Positions 1 through 5,670 of a stretch of 13,313 nucleotides of DNA are shown piece after piece; within the stretch, counting starts at the first letter, position 1; each line of letters begins with the position of its first letter. The notes under the pieces are model-generated. The model did no database searches. It saw only the letters and a list, made by a program, of their open reading frames with translations, and had not been told where the DNA came from. The stretch is from positions 1 to 13,313 of the forward strand of contig QKHF01000253.1 in assembly GCA_003250135.1 (NCBI GenBank), in the 5' to 3' direction. This stretch comes from Paracoccaceae bacterium (GTDB lineage: Bacteria; Pseudomonadota; Alphaproteobacteria; Rhodobacterales; Rhodobacteraceae). The position numbers and the translations under genes were made by a program.

Positions 1-329
1 GGGCGAAATTCTTTGTCGCGCGCCACCACGGCCAGCCGGTCGGATGCGGCGTTCTCGCCGGAGACGGCGACACCCGTGAAATCAGCCGGGTCTACACGGT
101 GGAGGCTGCGCGCCACCAGCGCGTCGCCTATCGCCTGATCGCCGAGATGGAGCGCGCGGCGCGCACTTCCGGCGCGAAACTGATCCAGCTGGAGGCCGGG
201 CGCTGGCAGACCGAGGCGCTGGAGTTCTTCGAGCGCGCCGGGTACGAGCCGGGTCCGCCCTACGGCCGGTTCGAGGACGCGGACGACAGGACCCTCTCCG
301 CCGTAATGTTCTACGACAAGTCTCTCTGA
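1..329 (+). CDS. GNAT family N-acetyltransferase, 5' end cut off by window edge
   Basis: The reading frame is open from base 3 and ends with TGA at 327-329, so about 108 C-terminal residues are visible. The order is that of the GNAT fold: a beta strand (FFVARHHGQPVGCGVLAG), the strand before motif A (REISRVYTV), a helix (YRLIAEMERAA), a late strand (AKLIQLEAG) and the usual ending EALEFFERAGYEP. Family members move an acetyl group from acetyl-CoA to an amine; the substrate cannot be told here. Odd: the acetyl-CoA pyrophosphate loop, normally Q/R-x-x-G-x-G/A, reads RHQRVAY, so its glycines are replaced. Codon 99-101 (GTG) could be mistaken for a start, but homology runs upstream of it. The gene converges with the transglycosylase gene 19 bases away. 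The family call is firm; the function is unknown. Confidence 0.85.
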   Translation, partial: AKFFVARHHGQPVGCGVLAGDGDTREISRVYTVEAARHQRVAYRLIAEMERAARTSGAKLIQLEAGRWQTEALEFFERAGYEPGPPYGRFEDADDRTLSAVMFYDKSL

Positions 330-350
330 AGCCTGGGCCGTCGCGGGCTT
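329..350. terminator. Possible bidirectional hairpin between convergent genes
   Basis: AAGCCTG (329-335) pairs with CGGGCTT (344-350): seven pairs including one G-U, with an 8-base loop. It fills the gap between the stop codons of the acetyltransferase and transglycosylase genes, where a shared terminator would be useful. There is no T-run on either side, so intrinsic termination is doubtful. Confidence 0.25.
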
Positions 351-897
351 ACAGATCGCGATAGCTGGCGCGGGTCGCGAAGACCTCGTCCACATAGGCC
401 GCCGAACCGGGCGCGACGCCCTCAGCCACCATCTTCTCGACATGCCCGGCCCAGCGGTCGCCGTCCAGGCCCTGCGCGGCCGCTTCCTGCCGCAGACGCT
501 TCAGTCGCCCCGGGCCGACATGATAGGCGGCCACGGCGAAGCGCAGCCGGGTTTCATCGCTGAGGTTCGGCTCGTCCAGCCAGACGTCCAACAGCCGCCG
601 GAAATAGCGCGCGCCGATCTCGACGCCCTGCTCCGGGTCGGTCAGATCCCAGATGCTCGCGCCCATGCCCAGCGCCGTCTCAGGCAGCACCTGCATCAGG
701 CCGCGTGCGCCGTTCGGGCCCACAGCCTCCGGATCGAAGCGGGATTCCTTCTTGGCGATCGCCGCAAGCAATCGCCAGTCGAGGTCGTGCTTGGCCCCAA
801 CGTCCTGAAATAACTTCTGGAACGGCGGCTCGGCCGAGGCCGGCGACGCGCTGATCAGAAGCGAAAACGCGAGAAGAACAGAAGCGAAAAACCGCAT
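349..897 (-). CDS. Secreted lytic transglycosylase, SLT domain
   Basis: A 182-residue protein with a clear signal peptide (residues 1-22, hydrophobic core VLLAFSLLI, likely cut after ASPASA). The rest is a goose-lysozyme-like SLT domain. Such enzymes cut the MurNAc-GlcNAc bond of peptidoglycan in the periplasm and leave 1,6-anhydro-MurNAc ends. Motifs seen: AIAKKESRFDP with the catalytic Glu at 51, GLMQV at 66-70 and AAYHVGPG at 123-130 (usually AAYNAGPG). It consists of little more than the catalytic domain, with no LysM or other wall-binding module. It is divergent from the hydrolase gene starting at 1092 and convergent with the acetyltransferase. The ATG at 895-897 is chosen because the signal peptide begins there. 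The role could be wall remodelling or opening the wall for an envelope complex; neighbours do not decide. Confidence 0.93.
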   Translation of the reverse strand: MRFFASVLLAFSLLISASPASAEPPFQKLFQDVGAKHDLDWRLLAAIAKKESRFDPEAVGPNGARGLMQVLPETALGMGASIWDLTDPEQGVEIGARYFRRLLDVWLDEPNLSDETRLRFAVAAYHVGPGRLKRLRQEAAAQGLDGDRWAGHVEKMVAEGVAPGSAAYVDEVFATRASYRDL

Positions 898-1008
898 GAC
901 GCCTGAACCTGTTTCGCGACCCCCGCTCGCCTGCCGCCTTCGGGTTCGCCGTTAACTGCCTCGACCGCGTAAATAATCGTCCTTCGTGGCGAGAGGAAGT
1001 CACACAGT

Positions 1009-1033
1009 GCGGCCATTCCGTCGCGGCCATTCC
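1009..1033. repeat. 11-bp direct repeat in divergent intergenic region
   Basis: GCGGCCATTCC occurs at 1009-1019 and again at 1023-1033, a period of 14 bases, inside the 194-base gap between the divergent transglycosylase and hydrolase genes. It could be a regulator site or a chance local duplication. I saw no convincing -35/-10 pair nearby. Confidence 0.4.
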
Positions 1034-1091
1034 ACGATGTGGGATAAGAAAGCCAAACACCCGTCGCAGATTAACCAATTCAGCATAACAG

Positions 1092-2015
1092 ATGTGTGAA
1101 TGCGATGCGTCGCGCGTCGCGAAACGCTTGGCGGGGGCGGTGGAGCGGTTCGAGATCAATATCGGCGCCGACCAGTTGGTCGGCTACTGGCACTGGCCAG
1201 AGGGCGCTCCGCGCTCGAAGCGGCCGGTTGTTGTGATGGGCCACGGGTTCGGCACCGAATGGACCTTCGGCACCACTGACACCATCCGGGACTTCACGGA
1301 ATCCGGGTTCGCCGTCGTCACCTTCGATTATCGTCATTTCGGCGAAAGCGGCGGCCGGCCCCGGCACCTGTTGCTGATCCATAAACAATTGGAGGACTGG
1401 CGCAGAGTGCTCGCCTATGTGCGCGAGGATGAGCGCATCGACGCGGCCCGGCTTGCGGTCTGGGGCGCGTCGTTGGGCGGCGGGCATGCGATGACCATGG
1501 CGGCGGAAAAGAACGGGATCTCCGCCGCCGTGCTGCAGGCGCCCCATTGCAGCGCCTTTGATGCGATGAGTTCGTTCCCGACCTTCAACGCCTTCGTTTC
1601 GGCGCAACACGCCCTTCTGGACCTCTACATGGCCCCGTTCGGCGGGGTGCATAAGATCCCGATGATCAATGAACCCGGCCGCTTGGGCGCTGTCACGTTC
1701 GCAGGTTGGGCGGAGGAGGCGAAGCGGTTCATCCCCAAGGGCAGCAACTGGCGGAACGAGATCCCCGCCCGCTCGCTCCTGTCCCTCGGCCGCTACAGCC
1801 CCGGCCAATTCGCGCCCCGCATCAAGTGCCCGGTCTGCATCCACTACGGAAAGAAGGATTTCGCCGTCCCGCCCCATTCGGTCGAGCGTACCGCGAAGAA
1901 GATCGAGGATGTCGAAATCCATCCCTACGACGGCGAGCATTTCGACATCTACCATGGGCCGCTCAGGGCCGAGATCACCTCGGCGCAGGTGGATTTCCTG
2001 CAGCGCCGGGTCTAG
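1092..2015 (+). CDS. Cytoplasmic alpha/beta hydrolase
   Basis: A 307-residue alpha/beta-hydrolase without signal peptide or membrane segment. Visible in order: an oxyanion-hole region VVVMGHGFG (46-54), VVTFDYRHFGESGG (75-88), the nucleophile elbow WGASLGGG with Ser127, the acid in HYGKKDFAVP (Asp256) and the base in DGEHFDIY (His283). The triad is complete, so it should be an active esterase, peptidase or related hydrolase; the layout resembles the prolyl-oligopeptidase-like hydrolases, but the substrate cannot be inferred. The ATG at 1092 has no clear Shine-Dalgarno sequence; an in-frame GTG at 1140, just after a G-run, is an alternative and would drop 16 poorly conserved-looking residues. 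It ends 40 bases before the probable original start of the methyltransferase gene, so the two may form an operon. Confidence 0.9.
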   Translation: MCECDASRVAKRLAGAVERFEINIGADQLVGYWHWPEGAPRSKRPVVVMGHGFGTEWTFGTTDTIRDFTESGFAVVTFDYRHFGESGGRPRHLLLIHKQLEDWRRVLAYVREDERIDAARLAVWGASLGGGHAMTMAAEKNGISAAVLQAPHCSAFDAMSSFPTFNAFVSAQHALLDLYMAPFGGVHKIPMINEPGRLGAVTFAGWAEEAKRFIPKGSNWRNEIPARSLLSLGRYSPGQFAPRIKCPVCIHYGKKDFAVPPHSVERTAKKIEDVEIHPYDGEHFDIYHGPLRAEITSAQVDFLQRRV

Positions 2016-2055
2016 ACTCCGCCGCTCGAAACTCCGCGTGCGAAAGGCGTCGTTG

Positions 2056-2123
2056 ATGGCTGAGAGTGACGGCGCGCGCGCATCCAATTCGCGGCCGGCG
2101 ACGCTGACGGGTACGAACTTCTT
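2056..2123 (+). other. Out-of-frame original 5' end of the methyltransferase gene, (GC)5 tract
   Basis: An ATG at 2056 has a good ribosome site (GAAAGG, 2042-2047, 8-base spacer) but is out of frame with the methyltransferase. The methyltransferase frame stays open upstream of its first ATG (2124) back to 2070 and encodes IQFAAGDADGYELLMGRWSR, which looks like the family's normal N-terminus, yet has no start codon. Between them lies GC repeated five times at 2072-2081. Removing one GC unit joins the frames as MAESDGAR-IQFAAG. This suggests a two-base insertion by slippage, a switchable tract, or a read error. Confidence 0.65.
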
Positions 2124-2870
2124 ATGGGGCGATGGAGCCGCCTTCTGGCCGGTTCGTTCATCGACTTCGCCGGATTTTCCCCCGAGCTTTCGACCCTCGA
2201 CGTCGGCTGCGGCACCGGCGCTTTCGCCGAGGTTCTCGGCGCGCGCGGCGGCGGCGCGATCACCGGCGTCGATCTGGCCGAGTCTTACGTGCGCGCGGCG
2301 GCCGAACGGATGCCCGCGCCGCGTTTCACATTTCGGGTCGCAGACGCCTGCGATTTGCCGTTCGAAGACGACACGTTCGAGCAGGTCGCGTCCCTCCTCG
2401 TCCTGCACTTCGTGCCCGATCCCGCGCAAGCGCTGAAGGAAATGCGCCGCGTCGCCAAGCCGGGCGCCTCGGTCGCAGCCGCGGTCTGGGACGCGCGCGG
2501 CGGCATGGTGTTCAACCGCATCTTTTTCGACACTGCGGCCGCGATCGACCCGGAGGCCGACAGGAGACGCGCGGCGAATTACACCCGTCCCCTGACCCGG
2601 CCCGGCGAATTGGGCGCCGCGCTGCGCGACGCCGGCTTCCACAATGTGCGCGAGGATACGCGGATGATCCGCATGACCTACGCGAATTTCGAGGACTACT
2701 GGACCGCGGCGGACGCCGGCCAGGGGCCAATCGGGGACTACGCGAAATCCGCCGCGCCGGACATGCTGGAAAAGGTGAAGCAAGCGGTGCGCCGCGCCTA
2801 TCTGGACGGCGAGGCGGACGGGCCACGCTCTTACGCTTGCGTCGCCTGGGTCGCAGCGGGAGCCGCCTAG
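2124..2870 (+). CDS. Class I SAM-dependent methyltransferase
   Basis: A 248-residue product from the first in-frame ATG. It has a Rossmann methyltransferase domain of the UbiE/UbiG-like group (Methyltransf_11): motif I LDVGCGTGAF (25-34) for S-adenosylmethionine binding, an acidic residue in ITGVDLAES (Asp50), the third segment ADACDLPFEDDTFEQV (73-88) and the following LLVLHFVPDPAQAL. The C-terminal part (GYxxxGFxxV-like AALRDAGFHNVRED) is typical of small-molecule methyltransferases; the acceptor is unknown. The real N-terminus probably lay about 22 residues further upstream and is now out of frame (see 2056-2123); the product from 2124 keeps the whole SAM-binding core and may still work. 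It is probably co-transcribed with the hydrolase before it. Its TAG stop (2868-2870) overlaps the stop codon of the opposing SseB gene. Confidence 0.88.
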   Translation: MGRWSRLLAGSFIDFAGFSPELSTLDVGCGTGAFAEVLGARGGGAITGVDLAESYVRAAAERMPAPRFTFRVADACDLPFEDDTFEQVASLLVLHFVPDPAQALKEMRRVAKPGASVAAAVWDARGGMVFNRIFFDTAAAIDPEADRRRAANYTRPLTRPGELGAALRDAGFHNVREDTRMIRMTYANFEDYWTAADAGQGPIGDYAKSAAPDMLEKVKQAVRRAYLDGEADGPRSYACVAWVAAGAA

Positions 2871-3682
2871 CGCAGTTTCGGCGGCTTGGCGGGGTCGCTG
2901 CCCGGAGCCTGCGGTTCGGCGGGCGCGGAAGCCTCCACCACCGCATGCAGGCCGATCCCGACCCGGCGGGCGACCTCCAGCGGCTTCGCGCCTTCCTCGA
3001 CCAGCGCAAGATCCGGCGGCCGCTCGCCCGGCGTGGCGAACTGCACGGCGCGGGCGATGCCTTCGGCCAGCGCTTCGGCGAGCCCGCCGTCCTCGGTCGC
3101 GACCCCGGCCTGCGGCGACAGGATCAGCGCCATTCCCGCCGGGCCCTCGCTGGTCTCGGCCGAAACCAGCCACGCCTCCGCCACCACGTCGGAGAATTCG
3201 GCCAGCCGCTCGGCCAGCGCCTGCAGCAGCGCCGCCTCCGGCGACACAGGCGCCGACAGAAGGACCTGCGAGAGATCGCGGATCTCCACCGGCGTGGTCA
3301 GCGCCTCGGCGATCCATGCGACCACCTCCACCGGCAGCAGCGTGGCTGAAGGCGACGGCCCCAGATTGACGCCGATCTGCGCCCCGGCCCGCGCCGCCAT
3401 CTCGATCACCGTTCGGCCCGGCGCGGCGGCGTAGCCCGTCGGCTTCTCCACGAACTCGGCCAGCCGCTCTTCGGTGTCGAACACCAGCACGGTCGGCCCG
3501 CCCTCCAGCTCCAGCGCCATGGGCGAGACGTCCTCGCTCTCCGGGTCGCCCTCGATCGGCATGTAGAGCATGGTCGCCGCAAGCGCGTCATAGAAGGCCG
3601 CCATCGCGGACTCCTCCTTCGCGGACATGGCGGAGACGAAGACCGCGTCGAGCTTGGTGGTCATATCGAGATTGGGGCTCAT
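2867..3682 (-). CDS. SseB-domain protein
   Basis: A 271-residue protein without signal peptide or membrane segment. Residues 10 to about 127 match the SseB N-terminal domain: LDAVFVSAMSAKEESAMAAF, then LYMPIEG, the strand GGPTVLVFDTEERLAEF (61-77) and AGAQIGVNLGPSPSATLLP. The C-terminal half resembles the second SseB-type domain more loosely and ends in a Pro/Ala-rich tail. Escherichia coli SseB is known only for enhancing serine sensitivity, so no reaction can be given. The start at 3682 is chosen because its ATG overlaps the TGA of the upstream lipoprotein gene (ATGA), a sign of translational coupling; Met7 is a possible alternative. At the other end its TAG overlaps the methyltransferase stop within one CTAG. 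Confidence 0.85.
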   Translation of the reverse strand: MSPNLDMTTKLDAVFVSAMSAKEESAMAAFYDALAATMLYMPIEGDPESEDVSPMALELEGGPTVLVFDTEERLAEFVEKPTGYAAAPGRTVIEMAARAGAQIGVNLGPSPSATLLPVEVVAWIAEALTTPVEIRDLSQVLLSAPVSPEAALLQALAERLAEFSDVVAEAWLVSAETSEGPAGMALILSPQAGVATEDGGLAEALAEGIARAVQFATPGERPPDLALVEEGAKPLEVARRVGIGLHAVVEASAPAEPQAPGSDPAKPPKLR

Positions 3683-4620
3683 TGCGCGCGATCCGCGACA
3701 GAGAGCGCAAAATCGCCCACGTCGCGCCAGACATTCGGCGCCTGCAGATCGCGCAACAGCATGTGCCAACCCTCCGGGTAGATCTTGGAGGAGGTCTCGC
3801 CACCGGTATGCGCATAGACCTTGAACATCGGGCGCTCCGGCAGGACCTCGTCCTTCGCGCCATATAGGAGCAGGCTGGGCAGGTCCAGTCCCGCCGCCGC
3901 CGCTTCGGCCCGGTCCATCACCCGGATCATGCCCATGATCTCCGTCGAACTGGGATAGGGCATGTAATAGGGGTCCTCGCCCAGCGCCTTCAGCATCTCG
4001 ACATTGTCCGAGGCCTGAATGGAGACCAGCCCCCGCCCCGACCAACGCAGGTCCGGGAAGGTCGCCTCGGCGAAATAGGCGGACATGCGCAGGAACGGAT
4101 TGAATGCGTCGCCGCCCCAGATCGCCGGCGCCAGCAGAACCAGCCCGTCGACGGACGGCGTCCGGTGCTCCGCCACCGTCGCCAGCGCCACGCCTCCGCC
4201 CATAGAGTGCCCGACGACGACAAGCGGCAGGCCCGGATGCAGCGCGGCGATATCCTCGGCCATTTGGGCGGCGTCCTCGATCAGCGCGTCCGCGCCGGGC
4301 CAGTCACCGCGCGACGCGTTGCGCCCGAAGCCCCGCTGGTCGTAGGCGTAGGTCTCGATCCCGCGCTTCGCCCACTCCTCGGCGGCGCGGCTGAAGGTCG
4401 ACGGGCCATAATCCCCGAACCCGTGCACGCCGAGGATCACGACGCGGGCCTCGCCTTCCGCGGGCCAGTGAGACAGCGCGACCTGCTGCTTCTCGGCGAC
4501 CTCCACCCAGGCCTCGACCGCCGCAGGGGGCGCAGGCGTGAACGTCCCGCCCGCGGCCGAGCAGGCGCAAAGCAGCAGCGCAAGCCCGACAGCGACGACG
4601 CGATGCGCGCCGTGAGTCAT
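3679..4620 (-). CDS. Alpha/beta-hydrolase lipoprotein, monoacylglycerol-lipase-like
   Basis: A 313-residue protein. Residues 1-20 form a lipoprotein signal (hydrophobic VVAVGLALLLCAC) with the lipid-bearing Cys at 20, so it is probably anchored in the outer or inner membrane facing the periplasm. The hydrolase domain shows HGFGDYGPS (66-74), AYDQRGFGRN, the nucleophile elbow GHSMGGG (Ser139), LLYGAKDEVLP (Asp257) and EGWHMLLRD (His286). This is the serine-aquaporin/monoacylglycerol-lipase pattern (Hydrolase_4), so a lysophospholipase or monoacylglycerol lipase role is likely. The open frame continues upstream to 4725, but that part lies inside a decayed UDG fragment, and the signal peptide fixes the start at 4620. 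The start codon overlaps the stop codon of that fragment. The downstream SseB gene is coupled by ATGA. Confidence 0.88.
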   Translation of the reverse strand: MTHGAHRVVAVGLALLLCACSAAGGTFTPAPPAAVEAWVEVAEKQQVALSHWPAEGEARVVILGVHGFGDYGPSTFSRAAEEWAKRGIETYAYDQRGFGRNASRGDWPGADALIEDAAQMAEDIAALHPGLPLVVVGHSMGGGVALATVAEHRTPSVDGLVLLAPAIWGGDAFNPFLRMSAYFAEATFPDLRWSGRGLVSIQASDNVEMLKALGEDPYYMPYPSSTEIMGMIRVMDRAEAAAAGLDLPSLLLYGAKDEVLPERPMFKVYAHTGGETSSKIYPEGWHMLLRDLQAPNVWRDVGDFALSVADRAQ

Positions 4621-4709
4621 CCGGCGACCGGCGCCTCGAACCACGGGATGTTCTTCAACCATGCCGTATTTCGCCATCATGGATGCGGCGAATGCAAGGC
4701 GGCGCATCG
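4617..4709 (-). pseudogene. Decayed 3' end of a uracil-DNA glycosylase gene
   Basis: Read on the minus strand this segment gives AALHSPHP-stop-WRNTAWLKN-I-PWFEAPVAG-stop. The intact UDG gene about 1 kb away ends AALPLPHPSWRNTAWLRKNPWFEAEV and, after further residues, VAGLC. So the conserved UDG C-terminal motif is recognisable, but a TGA replaces the Ser codon of HPSWRN, and about nine codons between WFEA and VAG appear lost. At base level 4633-4704 aligns without gaps to 5717-5788 with 57 of 72 matches by my count, the first 15 identical. Its final TGA (4619-4617) overlaps the ATG of the lipoprotein gene, which suggests that a UDG gene once directly preceded, and was coupled to, that gene. 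No UDG sequence further towards the N-terminus is recognisable beyond about 4709. Confidence 0.75.
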
Positions 4710-4812
4710 TGTCTTTCGCGCACACGGCAAAGTTTGAATGCGGCGCAGCATTTTCGTGCCAGACTGACCGAAGTTCGAATCGGATTGTCTTCGTCTGACC
4801 ACGGAGGAACGG

Positions 4813-5661
4813 ATGGCGGACCCGGCGAAACTCGAAAAGCGCATCGTCGTGCTCGAAAAGGCGATTGAGACCCTCTCCAAGGAGGGCGACAAGCGCATGA
4901 CCGCGATTGAGTCGTCGTCCAATGAGCGCGACAAGCGCATGACCGCGATTGAGTCGTCGTCCAATGAGCGCGCCAAGCGCGTGGATTCCATGGAAGCGAC
5001 CGTCGAGGCGGAGAAAAAGGCGTCGGCCTCACAGGAAAAGCGGATCACGCGGTTGGAAGCGGTCGCGAAAGCGCTGCTGGCCGCGCAAAAGGACAACAAG
5101 GCGCTTCTCGAGAGAACGTCGCCGAACGACGGCACAGCGCCCACGGTCATCGCAAAAGAAATGGAAAACCTCCAAAAACAAATTGAGATCGAAAGAAAAA
5201 AAACGTCGGAAAGAAGCGCAAGAATTTCAAACATCGAGAAAGACATTGATAAGCTCGAAATAATAATAGGGTCCTTCAGGTCAGACAAGAAAGCGGCCGA
5301 GGAAAGGCACCCGGGCATTCACGATCAGCTTGAACAAACAAGAAAAGAACTTCAAGAAATGAAGGCGAGCCGCGAACGCCGGAAGAAAAAATATGAAGCG
5401 GTGGAAGACGCAATGTCGCTTCTCAGAAAACGCCAGACCGAAGCCGAGGCTCAACAGAGGGAAGCCGAGCGCAAGCTGACCGAAGAATTCGACAAGCGCA
5501 TGGCGGCCGCGCGACAGGAGGCTCAGAAGCAGATCGACAAGGCTATCGAGGACGCGAAGCGATCCGCGGAACTGAACCAGAAGCTCCAGCAATTGGCCGC
5601 GACCATGGAGCAGCGCATCAACGTGCTTGAAGGCGCGCTGATGAAGCAGGCGAGCAAGTAG
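4813..5661 (+). CDS. Coiled-coil protein of unknown function
   Basis: A 282-residue protein with no signal peptide and no membrane segment, very rich in Lys, Glu, Ala, Arg and Gln. Nearly all of it looks like coiled coil in heptads (for example LEKRIVVLEKAIETL at the start and QRINVLEGALMKQ at the end), apart from a probable break around TSPNDGTAPTV (residues 102-112) and another near HPGIHD. Residues 26-39 and 40-53 are two identical 14-residue units (DKRMTAIESSSNER), exactly two heptads, with a diverged third unit after them. A strong ribosome site GGAGG (4803-4807) lies 5 bases before the ATG. The middle of the gene uses AAA, AGA, ATA and ATT codons that are rare in neighbouring genes, which suggests transfer. 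It converges with UDG 9 bases away. I do not recognise the family; a scaffold or filament-like role is only a guess. Confidence 0.82.
   Translation: MADPAKLEKRIVVLEKAIETLSKEGDKRMTAIESSSNERDKRMTAIESSSNERAKRVDSMEATVEAEKKASASQEKRITRLEAVAKALLAAQKDNKALLERTSPNDGTAPTVIAKEMENLQKQIEIERKKTSERSARISNIEKDIDKLEIIIGSFRSDKKAAEERHPGIHDQLEQTRKELQEMKASRERRKKKYEAVEDAMSLLRKRQTEAEAQQREAERKLTEEFDKRMAAARQEAQKQIDKAIEDAKRSAELNQKLQQLAATMEQRINVLEGALMKQASK
4888..4971 (+). repeat. Perfect 42-bp tandem repeat, two units
   Basis: Bases 4888-4929 and 4930-4971 are identical. Each unit encodes 14 residues, two coiled-coil heptads, so changes in copy number would keep both reading frame and coiled-coil phase. A diverged further unit follows (AKRVDSMEATVE) and a partial one precedes (AIETLSKEG). 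Perfect identity points to recent duplication. Confidence 0.95.
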
Positions 5662-5670
5662 CAGAGGCGG

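Noticed and set aside
1071..1080. TTAACCAATT here and TTAACCATTT at 10298-10307 as CtrA sites
   Set aside because: Each has only one TTAACC half-site; the second TTAA at the required seven-base spacing is absent, and the motif is short enough to occur by chance.
1080..3317. Very long open frame on the minus strand (745 codons)
   Set aside because: It runs antisense through the hydrolase, the methyltransferase and part of the SseB gene, which have clear motifs. Its product is low-complexity Arg/Gly/Ala, typical of spurious frames in GC-rich DNA.
4621..4725. N-terminal extension of the lipoprotein by 35 residues
   Set aside because: The lipoprotein signal peptide starts at 4620. The extension is a shifted-frame reading of the decayed UDG fragment.
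4888..4971. Tandem repeat as a CRISPR or satellite array
   Set aside because: Only two identical units without spacers, lying in frame within a coding coiled coil.
4677..5318. Open frame of 213 codons antisense to the coiled-coil gene
   Set aside because: Its Ser/Phe/Ala-rich product mirrors the Glu/Lys-rich sense codons. Only its last residues (AALHSPHP) are meaningful, as part of the UDG remnant.
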